64,000 nt of DNA from Streptomyces sp. NBC_01471 (GTDB taxonomy: Bacteria > Actinomycetota > Actinomycetes > Streptomycetales > Streptomycetaceae), in the NCBI RefSeq assembly GCF_041438865.1, contig NZ_CP109450.1, positions 5,086,501 through 5,150,500 of the forward strand, read 5' to 3'. Shown piece by piece: positions 1 to 7,736 of the stretch. The notes under the pieces were generated by a model. That model was given only the letters and a program-made list of their open reading frames with translations, was not told the DNA's origin and did no database searches. Each line of letters opens with the position of its first letter. The stretch's first letter is position 1. Both the position numbers and the translations under genes were made by a program.

Positions 1-1
1 G

Positions 2-991
2 CAGTGGTGGAGCGGGATGGGTGACAACCTCTCCAACACCCTGACCCGGTCGGTCGACCTGACCGGCAAGTCCAAGGCCTCGCTGGACCTTTCGGGCTGG
101 TGGGACATCGAGAAGGACTACGACTTCCTCTACGCAGAGGTCTCGACGGACGGCGGCGCCAACTGGACCGCCGTCGACGGCAAGGCCGACGGCGCGCAGA
201 TCCCGCGCGACGGTGGCGACAAGCCCGCGCTGACCGGCTCGTCCGCCGCGTACAAGAGCCTCTCGTACCCGCTGGACGCCTACGCGGGCAAGAAGATCGA
301 CCTCCGCTTCCGCTACTCGTCCGACGGCGGTGTCTCGGGCAAGGGCTTCGCGGCCGACAAGATCTCGGTGAACGCCGACGGTGCCCCGCTCTTCACTGAC
401 AACGCCGAGACGGACGACGCGGGTTGGACCGCGAAGGGCTTCTCGCGCATCGGTGAGTCCTTCACCAAGAACTACCCGCAGTACTACATCGCCGAGAACC
501 GCCAGTACGTGTCGTACGACCAGACGCTGAAGACGGGCCCGTACAACTTCGGCTTCTCGAAGACCCGTCCGGACTGGGTGGAGTACTACCCGTACCAGCG
601 CGGCCTGATGATCTGGCAGTGGGACACCTCGCAGCCGGACAACAACGTCAGCGCGCACCCGGGTCAGGGCCTGATCCTGCCGGTCGACTCGCACGCCAAG
701 CCGCTGAAGTGGGCGGACGGCACGGTCATGCGGAACAAGATCCAGCCCTTCGACGCGCCGTTCAGCTGGTACCCGACACCCGTGCTCACGCTGCACAACG
801 CGGACGTCGCCAAGCGGATCCTGCCGCAGCTCGGGCGGCCGGCCTTCGATGATCACCAGGGTACGTACTGGTACAAGGACAATGAGACCGGAAGTGTCAA
901 GGTAACTGACACCAACACCCGGATCTCGATCCTGAAGCAGCCGCTGGACGGCTCGACGATCACGGTCCAGGTCGGCGCCTCGCACCGCTGA
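2..991 (+). CDS. Immune inhibitor A-type M6 metalloprotease, C-terminal part (5' truncated by window)
   Basis: The reading frame is open from base 2 and begins QWWSGMGDNL, so the first ATG at 17 is internal and the gene enters from the left. The visible ~330 residues are the beta-rich accessory part of secreted immune-inhibitor-A proteases: a carbohydrate/MAM-like segment (SLDLSGWWDIEKDYDF, then RFRYSSDGGVSGKGF, DNAETDDAGW) followed by the family tail with YYIAENRQY and LMIWQWDTSQPDNN. The zinc-binding HExxH catalytic domain and the signal peptide must lie upstream, outside the window. By family knowledge the product is exported and degrades extracellular proteins. No gene follows closely downstream. 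Confidence 0.85.
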   Translation, partial: QWWSGMGDNLSNTLTRSVDLTGKSKASLDLSGWWDIEKDYDFLYAEVSTDGGANWTAVDGKADGAQIPRDGGDKPALTGSSAAYKSLSYPLDAYAGKKIDLRFRYSSDGGVSGKGFAADKISVNADGAPLFTDNAETDDAGWTAKGFSRIGESFTKNYPQYYIAENRQYVSYDQTLKTGPYNFGFSKTRPDWVEYYPYQRGLMIWQWDTSQPDNNVSAHPGQGLILPVDSHAKPLKWADGTVMRNKIQPFDAPFSWYPTPVLTLHNADVAKRILPQLGRPAFDDHQGTYWYKDNETGSVKVTDTNTRISILKQPLDGSTITVQVGASHR

Positions 992-1114
992 GTCACATAT
1001 CCGCAGGTCAGAGCATGATCGGCCGTCGCCCTCTAGCGGGCGGCGGCCGATCGTGTTTAGGTGCCTCTTGCACGTCTCTTATTGACACAACGTCTCACGG
1101 GGGAGATGAACGGT

Positions 1115-1420
1115 ATGCCAGGTGGCGGATTCAGCAGACTTCCGAACGGCAGCGTGGTGGTCGCCCTCACCCTGCCGAGCCCGGACCGGATGACCCAGGT
1201 CCGGATCCTCGTCCACGCCGGGAACCGGGCGCGCGCCCTGACCCGGGTGCGGAACCTGGGGATGCGGGCGGTGTATCTGCGCGGTAACGCGCAGCCACCG
1301 ACGCCGGACGAGATCACGGCCGTCCTGCACCATCCGGACGGGCTGCTGTGGCGCGCGGCGCCGCAGGAGGAGGCGGAGCTCTGGCATCCGATCAGAGCAC
1401 TGCTGGGCGAAGGCGTCTGA
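1115..1420 (+). CDS. Conserved hypothetical protein, ~101 aa
   Basis: A small soluble protein (MPGGGFSRLPNGSVVVALTLPSP...) ending RALLGEGV. I chose ATG 1115 because GGGGGAG at 1099-1105 lies 9 bases upstream. The earlier ATG at 1106 abuts that ribosome site. It has no signal peptide, membrane segment or motif I can name. The middle is Arg-rich and amphipathic (NRARALTRVRNLGMRAVYLRG). From memory, similar proteins sit near NAD salvage genes in Streptomyces, but no function follows from that. Confidence 0.65.
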   Translation: MPGGGFSRLPNGSVVVALTLPSPDRMTQVRILVHAGNRARALTRVRNLGMRAVYLRGNAQPPTPDEITAVLHHPDGLLWRAAPQEEAELWHPIRALLGEGV

Positions 1421-1427
1421 CGCGCGC

Positions 1428-1457
1428 GGCCGGCCTGTGGTGGCCGGCCGGCCGGTG
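1428..1457. terminator. GC-rich inverted repeat between convergent genes
   Basis: GGCCGGCC occurs on both sides of a short spacer (GCGGCCGGCCTGTGG then TGGCCGGCCGG) between the ends of the 101-aa gene (+) and the nicotinamidase gene (-). It could fold into a hairpin for transcription from either side. There is no U-tract, as is common for actinomycete terminators. Confidence 0.4.
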
Positions 1458-1552
1458 GGACCGGTGGCGGTGCTGATTCGGGCGCCGGTGCCTCTCGGGG
1501 CCCGTGCCGGCGCCGGGGGTGCAGGTGGTGCCGGGGGAGGGGCGGGGGTCCC

Positions 1553-2137
1553 TCACACCGCCGGCTTGCCGGTCAGCTCCACGCCGGCCGCCCGCATCTC
1601 CTCCACCGCCCGGTCCGTCGTCGCCGCGGCCACCCCGGCCGTCAGGTCCAGCAGCACATGCGTGCCGAACCCGGCCCGCACCGCGTCGAGCGCCGTCGCC
1701 CGCACGCAGTGGTCCGTGGCGATACCGACCACGTCGACCGCCTCGATCTCCCGGGCACGCAGCCAGTCGGCCAGCGGTACGCCGTTCTCGTCCAGGCCCT
1801 CGAAGCCGCTGTACGCCGCCGCGTAGGCGCCCTTGTCGAAGACGGCGCTGATCGCGCCGGACGCCACGGCGGGTGCGAAGTTCGGGTGGAACCCGACCCC
1901 TTCCGTACCGGCGACGCAGTGCGGCGGCCAGGAGTGGACGAAGTCCGGGTTCCGGGAGAAGTGGTTGCCCGGGTTCACATGGTGGTCACGGGTGGCCACC
2001 ACATGCCGGTAACAGGCTGTGGACTGGCCGATCAGGTCGGTGATGGCGGCGGCGGCATCGGCACCTCCCGCGACCGCGAGGCTTCCGCCCGCGCAGAAGT
2101 CGTTCTGTACGTCGACGACGATCAGGGCGCGGTGCAT
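1553..2137 (-). CDS. pncA: Nicotinamidase (isochorismatase-like hydrolase)
   Basis: Hydrolyses nicotinamide to nicotinate and ammonia in the cytosol for NAD salvage. The 194-aa length is normal for the family. The catalytic triad is visible: Asp in VVDVQNDF (about residue 10), Lys in FDKGAYAAAYSGFEG, and the nucleophile Cys in ATDHCVRATALDA. Metal-binding residues of the PncA type are present around DHHVNPGNHFS. The next gene upstream on the same strand is nicotinate phosphoribosyltransferase, which uses its product, so the two probably form one operon with about 1.5 kb of transcript before this gene. A catalytically different isochorismatase-family amidase is a remote alternative. Confidence 0.92.
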   Translation of the reverse strand: MHRALIVVDVQNDFCAGGSLAVAGGADAAAAITDLIGQSTACYRHVVATRDHHVNPGNHFSRNPDFVHSWPPHCVAGTEGVGFHPNFAPAVASGAISAVFDKGAYAAAYSGFEGLDENGVPLADWLRAREIEAVDVVGIATDHCVRATALDAVRAGFGTHVLLDLTAGVAAATTDRAVEEMRAAGVELTGKPAV

Positions 2138-2267
2138 GGCGGAGTCCTTGACCTGGAGGGACCGGTGGGAGAAGGGGTGGCGGAGGGACGGCGGGCGCCG
2201 GTGCGGGAGGACGCCCCGGCAGCCGTTCCATTCCCGCTCACCTGTGGTTCATGCGTACGGGACTGGC

Positions 2268-3596
2268 TCACGCGTACTCGGTGGGGATGACCGGCTCGCC
2301 CCGGGAGAGCTGGAAGGCCGACATGGGGAGGGTGGCCCGGATGGCGAGGTGGCGCTCGCGCACCGTGTCCAGCGACTCCCGCTCGACGACCTCACCGCCC
2401 TTGACCAGCTCCACCAGGAGCTGCCGGTCCTGAAGCTCCGGGGGCACCTGGCCGGTGCCGATCACCTCGGCCTCGGCGATCCCGTCGGCGTCGGTCCTGC
2501 GCGCGGCCCACTTGCGGCCGCCGCGCGAGGTCTTGGCGCCCAGCGACTTCTTCGCCACCGGCTGGAGCGGGGCCTGCGGGTCGGCGGACGTGGCGCGGGC
2601 CACCAGCTTGTAGACCATCGAGCAGGTGGGGTGGCCGCTGCCGGTGACGAGCTGGGTGCCGACCCCGTACGCGTCGACGGGCGCGGCGGCCAGTGAGGCG
2701 ATGGCGTACTCGTCCAGGTCGGACGTGACCACGATCTTCGTCCTCGTCGCGCCCATCGCGTCCAGCTGCTGGCGGACCTTGTGCGCGACGAGCAGCAGGT
2801 CCCCGGAGTCGATGCGCACCGCGCCCAGCCCGGGCCCGGCCACCTCGACGGCGGTGCGGACCGCCTCGGCCACGTCGTAGGTGTCGACCAGCAGGGTGGT
2901 GTCACCGCCCAGCGAGGCGACCTGGGCGGTGAACGCCTGCCGCTCGTCGTCGTGGAGCAGCGTGAAGGCGTGGGCGCTGGTGCCCACGGTGGGGATGCCG
3001 TACCGGAATCCGGCCGCCAGGTCCGACGTGGTGGAGAAACCGCCGACGTACGCGGCGCGGGCCGATGCGACGGCCGCCAGCTCGTGGGTGCGCCGGGCGC
3101 CCATCTCGATCAGCGGGCGGCCGCCGGCCGCCGCGTTCATCCGGGAGGCCGCAGCCGCGATGGCCGAGTCGTGGTTGAGGATCGAGAGGATCACGGTCTC
3201 CAGGAGGACGCACTCCGCGAAGGAGCCCTCGACCCGCAGGACCGGCGAGCCCGGGAAGTACACCTCGCCCTCCGGGTAGCCCCAGATGTCGCCGCTGAAG
3301 CGGTAGGAGGCGAGCCATTCGGCGGTGGGAGCGTCGACGATCTTCTGCTCGCTCAGGAACCGGAGCTGGTCCTCGTCGAAGCGGAAGTTCTCGACGGCGT
3401 CCAGGACGCGCCCGGTGCCCGCCACGACTCCGTACCGGCGGCCCTCGGGCAGCCGCCGGGTGAAGACCTCGAAGACCGACCTGCGGTCGGCGGTACCGGC
3501 CTTCAGGGCGGCCTGGAGCATCGTGAGCTCGTACTGGTCCGTGAAGAGCGCTGTCGACGGCACATGTACCGGCAGGCCAAGGTCCGCAACGTTCAC
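2268..3596 (-). CDS. pncB: Nicotinate phosphoribosyltransferase
   Basis: Converts nicotinate, PRPP and ATP to nicotinate mononucleotide (Preiss-Handler salvage). The ~442-aa product starts MNVADLGLPVHVPSTALFTDQYELTM. The FTDQYELTML start, GARRTHELAAVASARAAY with the catalytic-loop His, and VDTYD, RIDSGDL and SDLDEYA phosphate-binding segments all fit the NAPRTase family. The frame stays open upstream to 4034, but that extension overlaps clpS antisense and is not protein-like. The GTG at 3596 has GAGG 8-11 bases upstream and gives family-normal length. It is head-to-head with clpS, with a ~165-bp shared promoter region, and followed by pncA. Confidence 0.93.
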   Translation of the reverse strand: MNVADLGLPVHVPSTALFTDQYELTMLQAALKAGTADRRSVFEVFTRRLPEGRRYGVVAGTGRVLDAVENFRFDEDQLRFLSEQKIVDAPTAEWLASYRFSGDIWGYPEGEVYFPGSPVLRVEGSFAECVLLETVILSILNHDSAIAAAASRMNAAAGGRPLIEMGARRTHELAAVASARAAYVGGFSTTSDLAAGFRYGIPTVGTSAHAFTLLHDDERQAFTAQVASLGGDTTLLVDTYDVAEAVRTAVEVAGPGLGAVRIDSGDLLLVAHKVRQQLDAMGATRTKIVVTSDLDEYAIASLAAAPVDAYGVGTQLVTGSGHPTCSMVYKLVARATSADPQAPLQPVAKKSLGAKTSRGGRKWAARRTDADGIAEAEVIGTGQVPPELQDRQLLVELVKGGEVVERESLDTVRERHLAIRATLPMSAFQLSRGEPVIPTEYA

Positions 3597-3761
3597 AACG
3601 GTCAACCTCGCACTTTCGTCCGGGCCGGTCCGGCTCCGCCGGCCGGGTCTCCCGGTGCTGTCCCCCGCTCGATGGGGCGTACGAAGGATGCTACCCCCTA
3701 TTTCGTCAGAGTGACGAGATCTAGGGACCGGTGTGTGCGCCGCCACTCCGCGGGTGGCAGC

Positions 3762-4076
3762 ATGGGTGGCGTGAGTGTCGCCCCTGTAGAGATCGAACGT
3801 CCCGAATCGGCCGAGGAGACCTTCGCGGTCCCCGAGCCCGACGTCCCGTGGGTGACGCTCGTCCACAACGACCCGGTCAACCTGATGAGCTATGTCGCCT
3901 ACGTCTTCCAGAGCTACTTCGGCTACTCGAAGGCGAAGGCGCACAAGCTGATGCTCGACGTGCACCAGAAGGGCCGGGCCGTGGTCTCCAGCGGCAGCCG
4001 CGAGGAAATGGAACGCGACGTGCAGGCGATGCATGGATACGGCCTGTGGGCCACTCTCACCCAGGACCGCAACTGA
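3762..4076 (+). CDS. clpS: ATP-dependent Clp protease adaptor ClpS
   Basis: An adaptor that docks on the ClpA/ClpC N-domain and delivers N-degron substrates. About 104 aa. The diagnostic core is intact: WVTLVHNDPVNLMSYV, FGYSKAKAHKLMLDVHQKGRAVV, SREEMERDVQAMHGYGLWATL. The N-terminal ~25 residues are acidic and flexible, as usual. Starts at ATG 3762 or GTG 3771 are both possible; neither has a strong ribosome site. The stop codon overlaps the start of the next gene by one base (TGATG), indicating translational coupling with the DUF2017 protein, a conserved actinobacterial pairing. Confidence 0.93.
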   Translation: MGGVSVAPVEIERPESAEETFAVPEPDVPWVTLVHNDPVNLMSYVAYVFQSYFGYSKAKAHKLMLDVHQKGRAVVSSGSREEMERDVQAMHGYGLWATLTQDRN

Positions 4077-4774
4077 TGGCCGGACAGTTCGAGACGGTGC
4101 CGGGCGGCGGCGCGGCCGTCGCGCTCGACGAGGTCGAGATGTCCATCCTGCGCTCGCTCGCCGTCCAGCTCCTGGAGCTGGTCGGCCCCGGTGAGGAGCC
4201 GGTCGAGGGCGAGGACCCGCTGGCCTCGCTGTTCTCCGAGGGCCCGAGCAAGCCGCCGGACGACCCGGCGCTGGCCCGCCTCTTCCCCGACGCGTACGGC
4301 GACGAGGAGCCCGACTTCTCGTCGGAGTTCCGCCGCTTCACCGAGAACGACCTGCGCACCCGCAAACGCGAGGACGCGCTGGCGCTCGTACGGACACTCG
4401 ACCAGGCAGGAGCGGCCGGCGGCGCTCACGGCGGCCCCTCCGACGGGGCCGACGCCTCCGGCGGGCCGGACGCGCCCCACGAGCCCCACGAGCCCCGTGG
4501 GGCCACCCGCAGGGGCCGCCGTGGGCGCGCCCTTCCCGAGGGCACCGTGCGGCTCACGCTCTCGCCCGAGGACTCGCGCCACTGGCTCGGCGCGCTCAAC
4601 GACCTCCGGCTGACCATCGGCACCCGCCTCGACGTCTCCGACGACGACGGGCCCGACTCCGACGACGGCGGGCTGTACCGGCTCCCGGACGACGACCCCC
4701 GCAAGCCGATGGTGATGGCCTACCTCTGGCTCGGCGCGCTCCAGGAAACCCTCGTCGAGACCCTGATGCCGTAA
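4076..4774 (+). CDS. DUF2017 family protein
   Basis: A 232-aa soluble acidic protein starting MAGQFETVPGGGAAVALDEVEMSIL. The N-terminal half (LRSLAVQLLELVGP, DPALARLFPDAYGDE, FRRFTENDLRTRKREDAL) and the C-terminal half (VRLTLSPEDSRHWLGALNDLRLTIGTRLDV, AYLWLGALQETLVETL) match the actinobacterial DUF2017 pattern. They are joined by a low-complexity Gly/His/Pro linker (residues ~115-150). The biochemical role is unknown. The one-base overlap with clpS suggests a job linked to Clp proteolysis, which is inference. Confidence 0.88.
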   Translation: MAGQFETVPGGGAAVALDEVEMSILRSLAVQLLELVGPGEEPVEGEDPLASLFSEGPSKPPDDPALARLFPDAYGDEEPDFSSEFRRFTENDLRTRKREDALALVRTLDQAGAAGGAHGGPSDGADASGGPDAPHEPHEPRGATRRGRRGRALPEGTVRLTLSPEDSRHWLGALNDLRLTIGTRLDVSDDDGPDSDDGGLYRLPDDDPRKPMVMAYLWLGALQETLVETLMP

Positions 4775-4790
4775 GGGGTTCCGAGGGCTT

Positions 4791-4831
4791 GCCCCGGGCC
4801 CTCCCGGGACGCCCCGTTCCGGGCCCGGGGC
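4791..4831 (+). terminator. Terminator hairpin after clpS-DUF2017
   Basis: A perfect 11-bp inverted repeat, GCCCCGGGCCC (4791-4801) with GGGCCCGGGGC (4821-4831), lies 17 bases after the DUF2017 stop. Confidence 0.7.
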
Positions 4832-4836
4832 GGGCG

Positions 4837-5145
4837 TTGTCCGGCCACGCTCAAATGACGCTCAAATCCGGATAACAATGACGTCACCGTGGCCGATTAC
4901 TTTGCTCCGCCCGGCGTTTTTCGTCCCGTTCTTCCAGTGGCGTGAGTCACATTTGGCCGGAATGATCTCTGATGCCGCCGTGATAAATCTTCACGACCAC
5001 CCGGGGACACCACCCCCGTCCCCGGGGCCGCCAGTCAGGCCGACCGCCGACAGCACTCCACCATCCGCGGGTTCTGCCCTCCAGGATCGTCACAGTCGAT
5101 CCGAGCCTCGTCAGGCCGGATCGGCATGGAGAAAGGCGTAACACC
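4837..5145 (+). promoter_or_regulatory. Long upstream region of the amino-acid permease gene
   Basis: No coding sequence is supportable here. It holds an 11-base-period direct repeat GCTCAAAT (4849-4856 and 4860-4867), a GATAAC hexamer at 4871 that could serve as a -10 element, and the palindrome TGACGTCA (4879-4886). An AT-rich patch follows around 4980-4995, and the permease ribosome site GGAGAAAGG lies just before 5146. The direct repeat is a plausible regulator-binding site, but I cannot name the regulator. Confidence 0.4.
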
Positions 5146-6573
5146 ATGACCTCAGTGCAGGTCGATCAGGACTACGACGGCAGTGAGGCCGAGGGCGCCG
5201 GATCAGGCGAGGGATACCAGCGTGGCCTGGGCGCCCGCCAGATCCAGATGATCGCGATCGGCGGCGCCATCGGCACCGGTCTCTTCCTCGGCGCGGGCAA
5301 GGCCGTCGCGAAAGCCGGCCCCAGCCTCATACTCGCGTACGCCATCGCGGGCCTGGTCATCTTCTTCATCATGCGGGCCCTGGGCGAGCTGCTCATGTAC
5401 CGCCCGGTCTCCGGCTCCTTCTCGGAGTACGGACGGGAGTTCATCGGCCCCTTCGCCGGCTATGTCACCGGCTGGACGTACTGGCTCTTCTGGGTCGTCA
5501 CCTCCATCACCGAAGTCACCGCCGCCGCCACCTACATGACCTACTGGTGGGACATCCCGCAGTGGCTCTCCGCACTGGTCTTCACCGTCATCCTCTACGG
5601 CGTGAACCTGATGTCGGTGAAAATCTTCGGTGAGCTGGAATTCTGGTTCTCGATGGTGAAGGTCACCGCGATCATCGGCATGATCCTGATCTGCGCCGGG
5701 ATCCTCACCGTCGGCTTCTCCGACGCCGGCGACACCGCGAGCGTCGCGCACCTCTGGGACCAGGGCGGCTTCTTCCCCAAGGGGATCACCGGCACCCTGA
5801 TGACCCTCCAGATCGTGATGTTCGCCTTCCTCGCCGTCGAACTGGTCGGCGTCACCGCGGGAGAGTCCAAGGACCCCAAGAAGGTCCTGCCCAAGGCCAT
5901 CAACACAGTGCCCTGGCGCATCGCCGTCTTCTACGTCGGCGCGCTGATCATGATCCTCTCGGTCGTCCCGTGGACCGCGTTCCACCCCGGTGTCAGCCCC
6001 TTCGTCGCCGCCTTCCAGAAGATGGGCCTGGGCGTGGGCGCGGCCATCGTCAACTTCGTCGTGCTGACCGCGGCCCTCTCCTCCGCCAACTCCGGCATGT
6101 ACTCCACCGGCCGGATGCTGCGTGACCTGGCGCTCAACGGCCAGGGGCCGAAGGCCTTCACCTCCCTGACGAAGAGCGGCACCCCGCTCCTGGGCACCAC
6201 CGTCTCCGCCGCGCTGATGCTCGTCGGTGTCTGGATCAACTACCAGTGGCCGGGCCAGGCGTTCAACTACGTCGTCTCCTTCGCCACCATCTCCGGCATG
6301 TGGGCCTGGATCGTGATCCTCATCTGCCAGATCCGCTACCGCGCCAAGTCGGACCGCGGCGAACTCCCGAAGTCCAGCTTCCGGGCTCCCGGCGCCCCAT
6401 GGACCAGCTGGTTCTCGCTCGCCTTCATAGCTCTGGTCATCGTGATGATGGGCATAGACAAGGACACCCGCGTCTCGCTGTACGCCGCCCCCTTCTGGGC
6501 CGTGCTCCTCGGCGTCACGTATCTGGTGCTGAGGTCCCGCAACCCGGAAGGCGCAGCCTTCACCAAGCGCTGA
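5146..6573 (+). CDS. Amino-acid permease (APC superfamily, AAT family)
   Basis: A 475-aa integral membrane protein with about 12 membrane segments. After an acidic cytosolic N-terminus (~25 aa) comes the family signature GARQIQMIAIGGAIGTGLF, then LGELLMYRPVSGSFSEYGREF, GWTYWLFWVV, VELVGVTAGESKDPKK and SSANSGMYSTGRML. It imports an amino acid with protons. The close relatives are GABA, asparagine and D-serine/D-alanine/glycine permeases (GabP/AnsP/CycA), and sequence alone does not choose between them. It stands alone, with a terminator on its left and the mec-cys genes on its right. Confidence 0.88.
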   Translation: MTSVQVDQDYDGSEAEGAGSGEGYQRGLGARQIQMIAIGGAIGTGLFLGAGKAVAKAGPSLILAYAIAGLVIFFIMRALGELLMYRPVSGSFSEYGREFIGPFAGYVTGWTYWLFWVVTSITEVTAAATYMTYWWDIPQWLSALVFTVILYGVNLMSVKIFGELEFWFSMVKVTAIIGMILICAGILTVGFSDAGDTASVAHLWDQGGFFPKGITGTLMTLQIVMFAFLAVELVGVTAGESKDPKKVLPKAINTVPWRIAVFYVGALIMILSVVPWTAFHPGVSPFVAAFQKMGLGVGAAIVNFVVLTAALSSANSGMYSTGRMLRDLALNGQGPKAFTSLTKSGTPLLGTTVSAALMLVGVWINYQWPGQAFNYVVSFATISGMWAWIVILICQIRYRAKSDRGELPKSSFRAPGAPWTSWFSLAFIALVIVMMGIDKDTRVSLYAAPFWAVLLGVTYLVLRSRNPEGAAFTKR

Positions 6574-6674
6574 CCGGGGCCCGTTCCCGGTGTGACCGCA
6601 GCGCATTCCCAGCATGTGGGCCGTCTCGTACCGCACTCCGGTACGGGGCGGCCCCTCTGCTTATCCTGAACGGC

Positions 6675-7091
6675 ATGCTGACCCTTACCCAGGCCCTGTA
6701 CGACCAGATCGTGGCGCACGCCCGCGCCGACCACCCCGACGAGGCGTGCGGCATGGTCGCGGGCCCGGAGGGCTCCGGCCGCCCCGAGCGGTTCATCCCG
6801 ATGCTCAACGCCGCGCGCTCACCCACGTTCTACGAGTTCGACTCGGCGGACCTGCTGAAGCTCTACCGCGACCTCGACGACCGCGACGAGGAACCCGTGA
6901 TCGTCTACCACTCGCACACCGCGACCGAGGCCTACCCGTCCCGTACGGACATCACCTACGCGAACGAGCCCGGCGCGCACTACGTCCTCGTCTCCACCGC
7001 CGACACGGACGGTGCGGGACCCTTCCAGTTCCGCTCGTACCGCATCGCCGACGGCGTGGTCACCGAGGAGGAAGTGACCGTCATTCCGTAG
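6675..7091 (+). CDS. mec: Mov34/MPN/PAD-1 (JAMM) peptidase, CysO-cysteine peptidase type
   Basis: A 138-aa zinc peptidase with all JAMM residues: Glu in DEACGMVAG (~23), the HSHTATEAYPSRTD motif (HxH...S..D), and the surrounding YEFDSADLLKLY. In the mycobacterial pathway Mec releases cysteine from the C-terminus of the CysO-cysteine adduct. The neighbours cysO and cysM downstream fix the assignment. The start ATG 6675 gives MLTLTQALYDQI, typical for the family; its ribosome site is weak. It is separated from cysO by ~360 bases containing a leader ORF, so cysO-cysM have their own promoter. Confidence 0.9.
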   Translation: MLTLTQALYDQIVAHARADHPDEACGMVAGPEGSGRPERFIPMLNAARSPTFYEFDSADLLKLYRDLDDRDEEPVIVYHSHTATEAYPSRTDITYANEPGAHYVLVSTADTDGAGPFQFRSYRIADGVVTEEEVTVIP

Positions 7092-7151
7092 CCGATCCGC
7101 CGACCAGTCCGCCAGCCGGACAGATCGATCCCGCATACCGAGACGACACCT

Positions 7152-7179
7152 CGGACAGGGGGACGGGAATCGATACGAT
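7152..7179 (+). promoter_or_regulatory. Promoter of the cys leader / cysO-cysM unit
   Basis: A -10-like TACGAT at 7174-7179 is preceded 16-17 bases upstream by TCGGACA, a poor but recognisable -35. The expected start site, about 7 bases downstream of the -10, falls on the A of ATG 7186, so the leader ORF may be translated from a leaderless transcript. Confidence 0.45.
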
Positions 7180-7185
7180 GAGCCC

Positions 7186-7350
7186 ATGGTTTCCCAAGAC
7201 GTGAGCGAAAAGACGCCGGGCGCGACGCCCGTCACGCTGCGCTCCGCGTCCACCTCCTTGCTGGGAGCCTTTGGATGTGGAGCCGCCCGGCTGCACGTCG
7301 ACCTGTGCCGCCTCGACAGCGCAATCTGTCCGCGCCGCGCTGCCGTCTGA
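7186..7350 (+). CDS. Short cysteine-containing leader peptide upstream of cysO
   Basis: A 54-codon ORF, MVSQDVSEKTPG..., ending RLHVDLCRLDSAICPRRAAV-stop. The RxHVDLxRxxSAxC tail is the pattern of the short leader peptides I recall in front of sulfur and cysteine genes in actinomycetes. Three Cys codons (in GCGAAR, LCRL and AICP) fall near the end, suiting ribosome-stalling attenuation when cysteine is scarce. The stop lies ~100 bases before cysO. Cysteine-responsive leader ORFs are established in mycobacteria; applying that here is inference. An internal GTG start is possible, as only the last ~20 residues look conserved. Confidence 0.6.
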   Translation: MVSQDVSEKTPGATPVTLRSASTSLLGAFGCGAARLHVDLCRLDSAICPRRAAV

Positions 7351-7449
7351 GCCGCGGCCCCGCGTAAGCACCACGCACCACCACCGGCATTACCGGCACC
7401 ACGCGCGCTGCCGCGCCCTCCGCCTCACCATTCCGACAGGAGCCCAGCC

Positions 7450-7728
7450 ATGGCCATCGAGGTCCGCATCCCGACCATCCTCCGCACCTACACCGACGGC
7501 GCCAAGGCGGTCGAAGGCAGCGGTGACACCCTCGCCGACCTGCTCACCGACCTCGAATCCCGGCACAACGGCATCCGCGAGCGCATCGTCGACGGCGACC
7601 AGCTCCGCCGCTTCGTGAACGTCTACCTCAACGACGAGGACGTCCGCTTCCTCGACGGCATCTCCACCAAGCTGGCCGACGGCGACAGCGTCACGATCCT
7701 TCCGGCCGTGGCCGGCGGCATGGTCTGA
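7450..7728 (+). CDS. cysO: Sulfur-carrier protein CysO (MoaD/ThiS fold)
   Basis: A 92-aa ubiquitin-like protein (MAIEVRIPTILRTYTDG...) with the beta-grasp core and LNDEDVRFLDGISTKLADGDSVTILPAVAGG. As a C-terminal thiocarboxylate it donates sulfide to CysM-bound aminoacrylate. The ribosome site AGGAG lies 7 bases before the ATG. The protein ends GGMV rather than GG, so two residues must be removed before activation (see findings). cysM starts 8 bases after the stop. Confidence 0.9.
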   Translation: MAIEVRIPTILRTYTDGAKAVEGSGDTLADLLTDLESRHNGIRERIVDGDQLRRFVNVYLNDEDVRFLDGISTKLADGDSVTILPAVAGGMV

Positions 7729-7736
7729 GCCCCCTG

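Noticed and set aside
2268..4034. 588-residue version of nicotinate phosphoribosyltransferase starting at 4034
   Set aside because: The extra 146 residues lie antisense to clpS and its promoter and look nothing like the family, which starts near FTDQYELTM.
4860..4890. GlnR box upstream of the amino-acid permease (ATAAC-N6-GTCAC)
   Set aside because: Half-sites are in the wrong order for the consensus and no second pair follows.
5203..6636. 477-codon open frame antisense to the amino-acid permease
   Set aside because: Translation is Gly/Asp/Glu/His-rich and low-complexity, as expected from the complement of a high-GC gene; the plus-strand permease has full family signatures.
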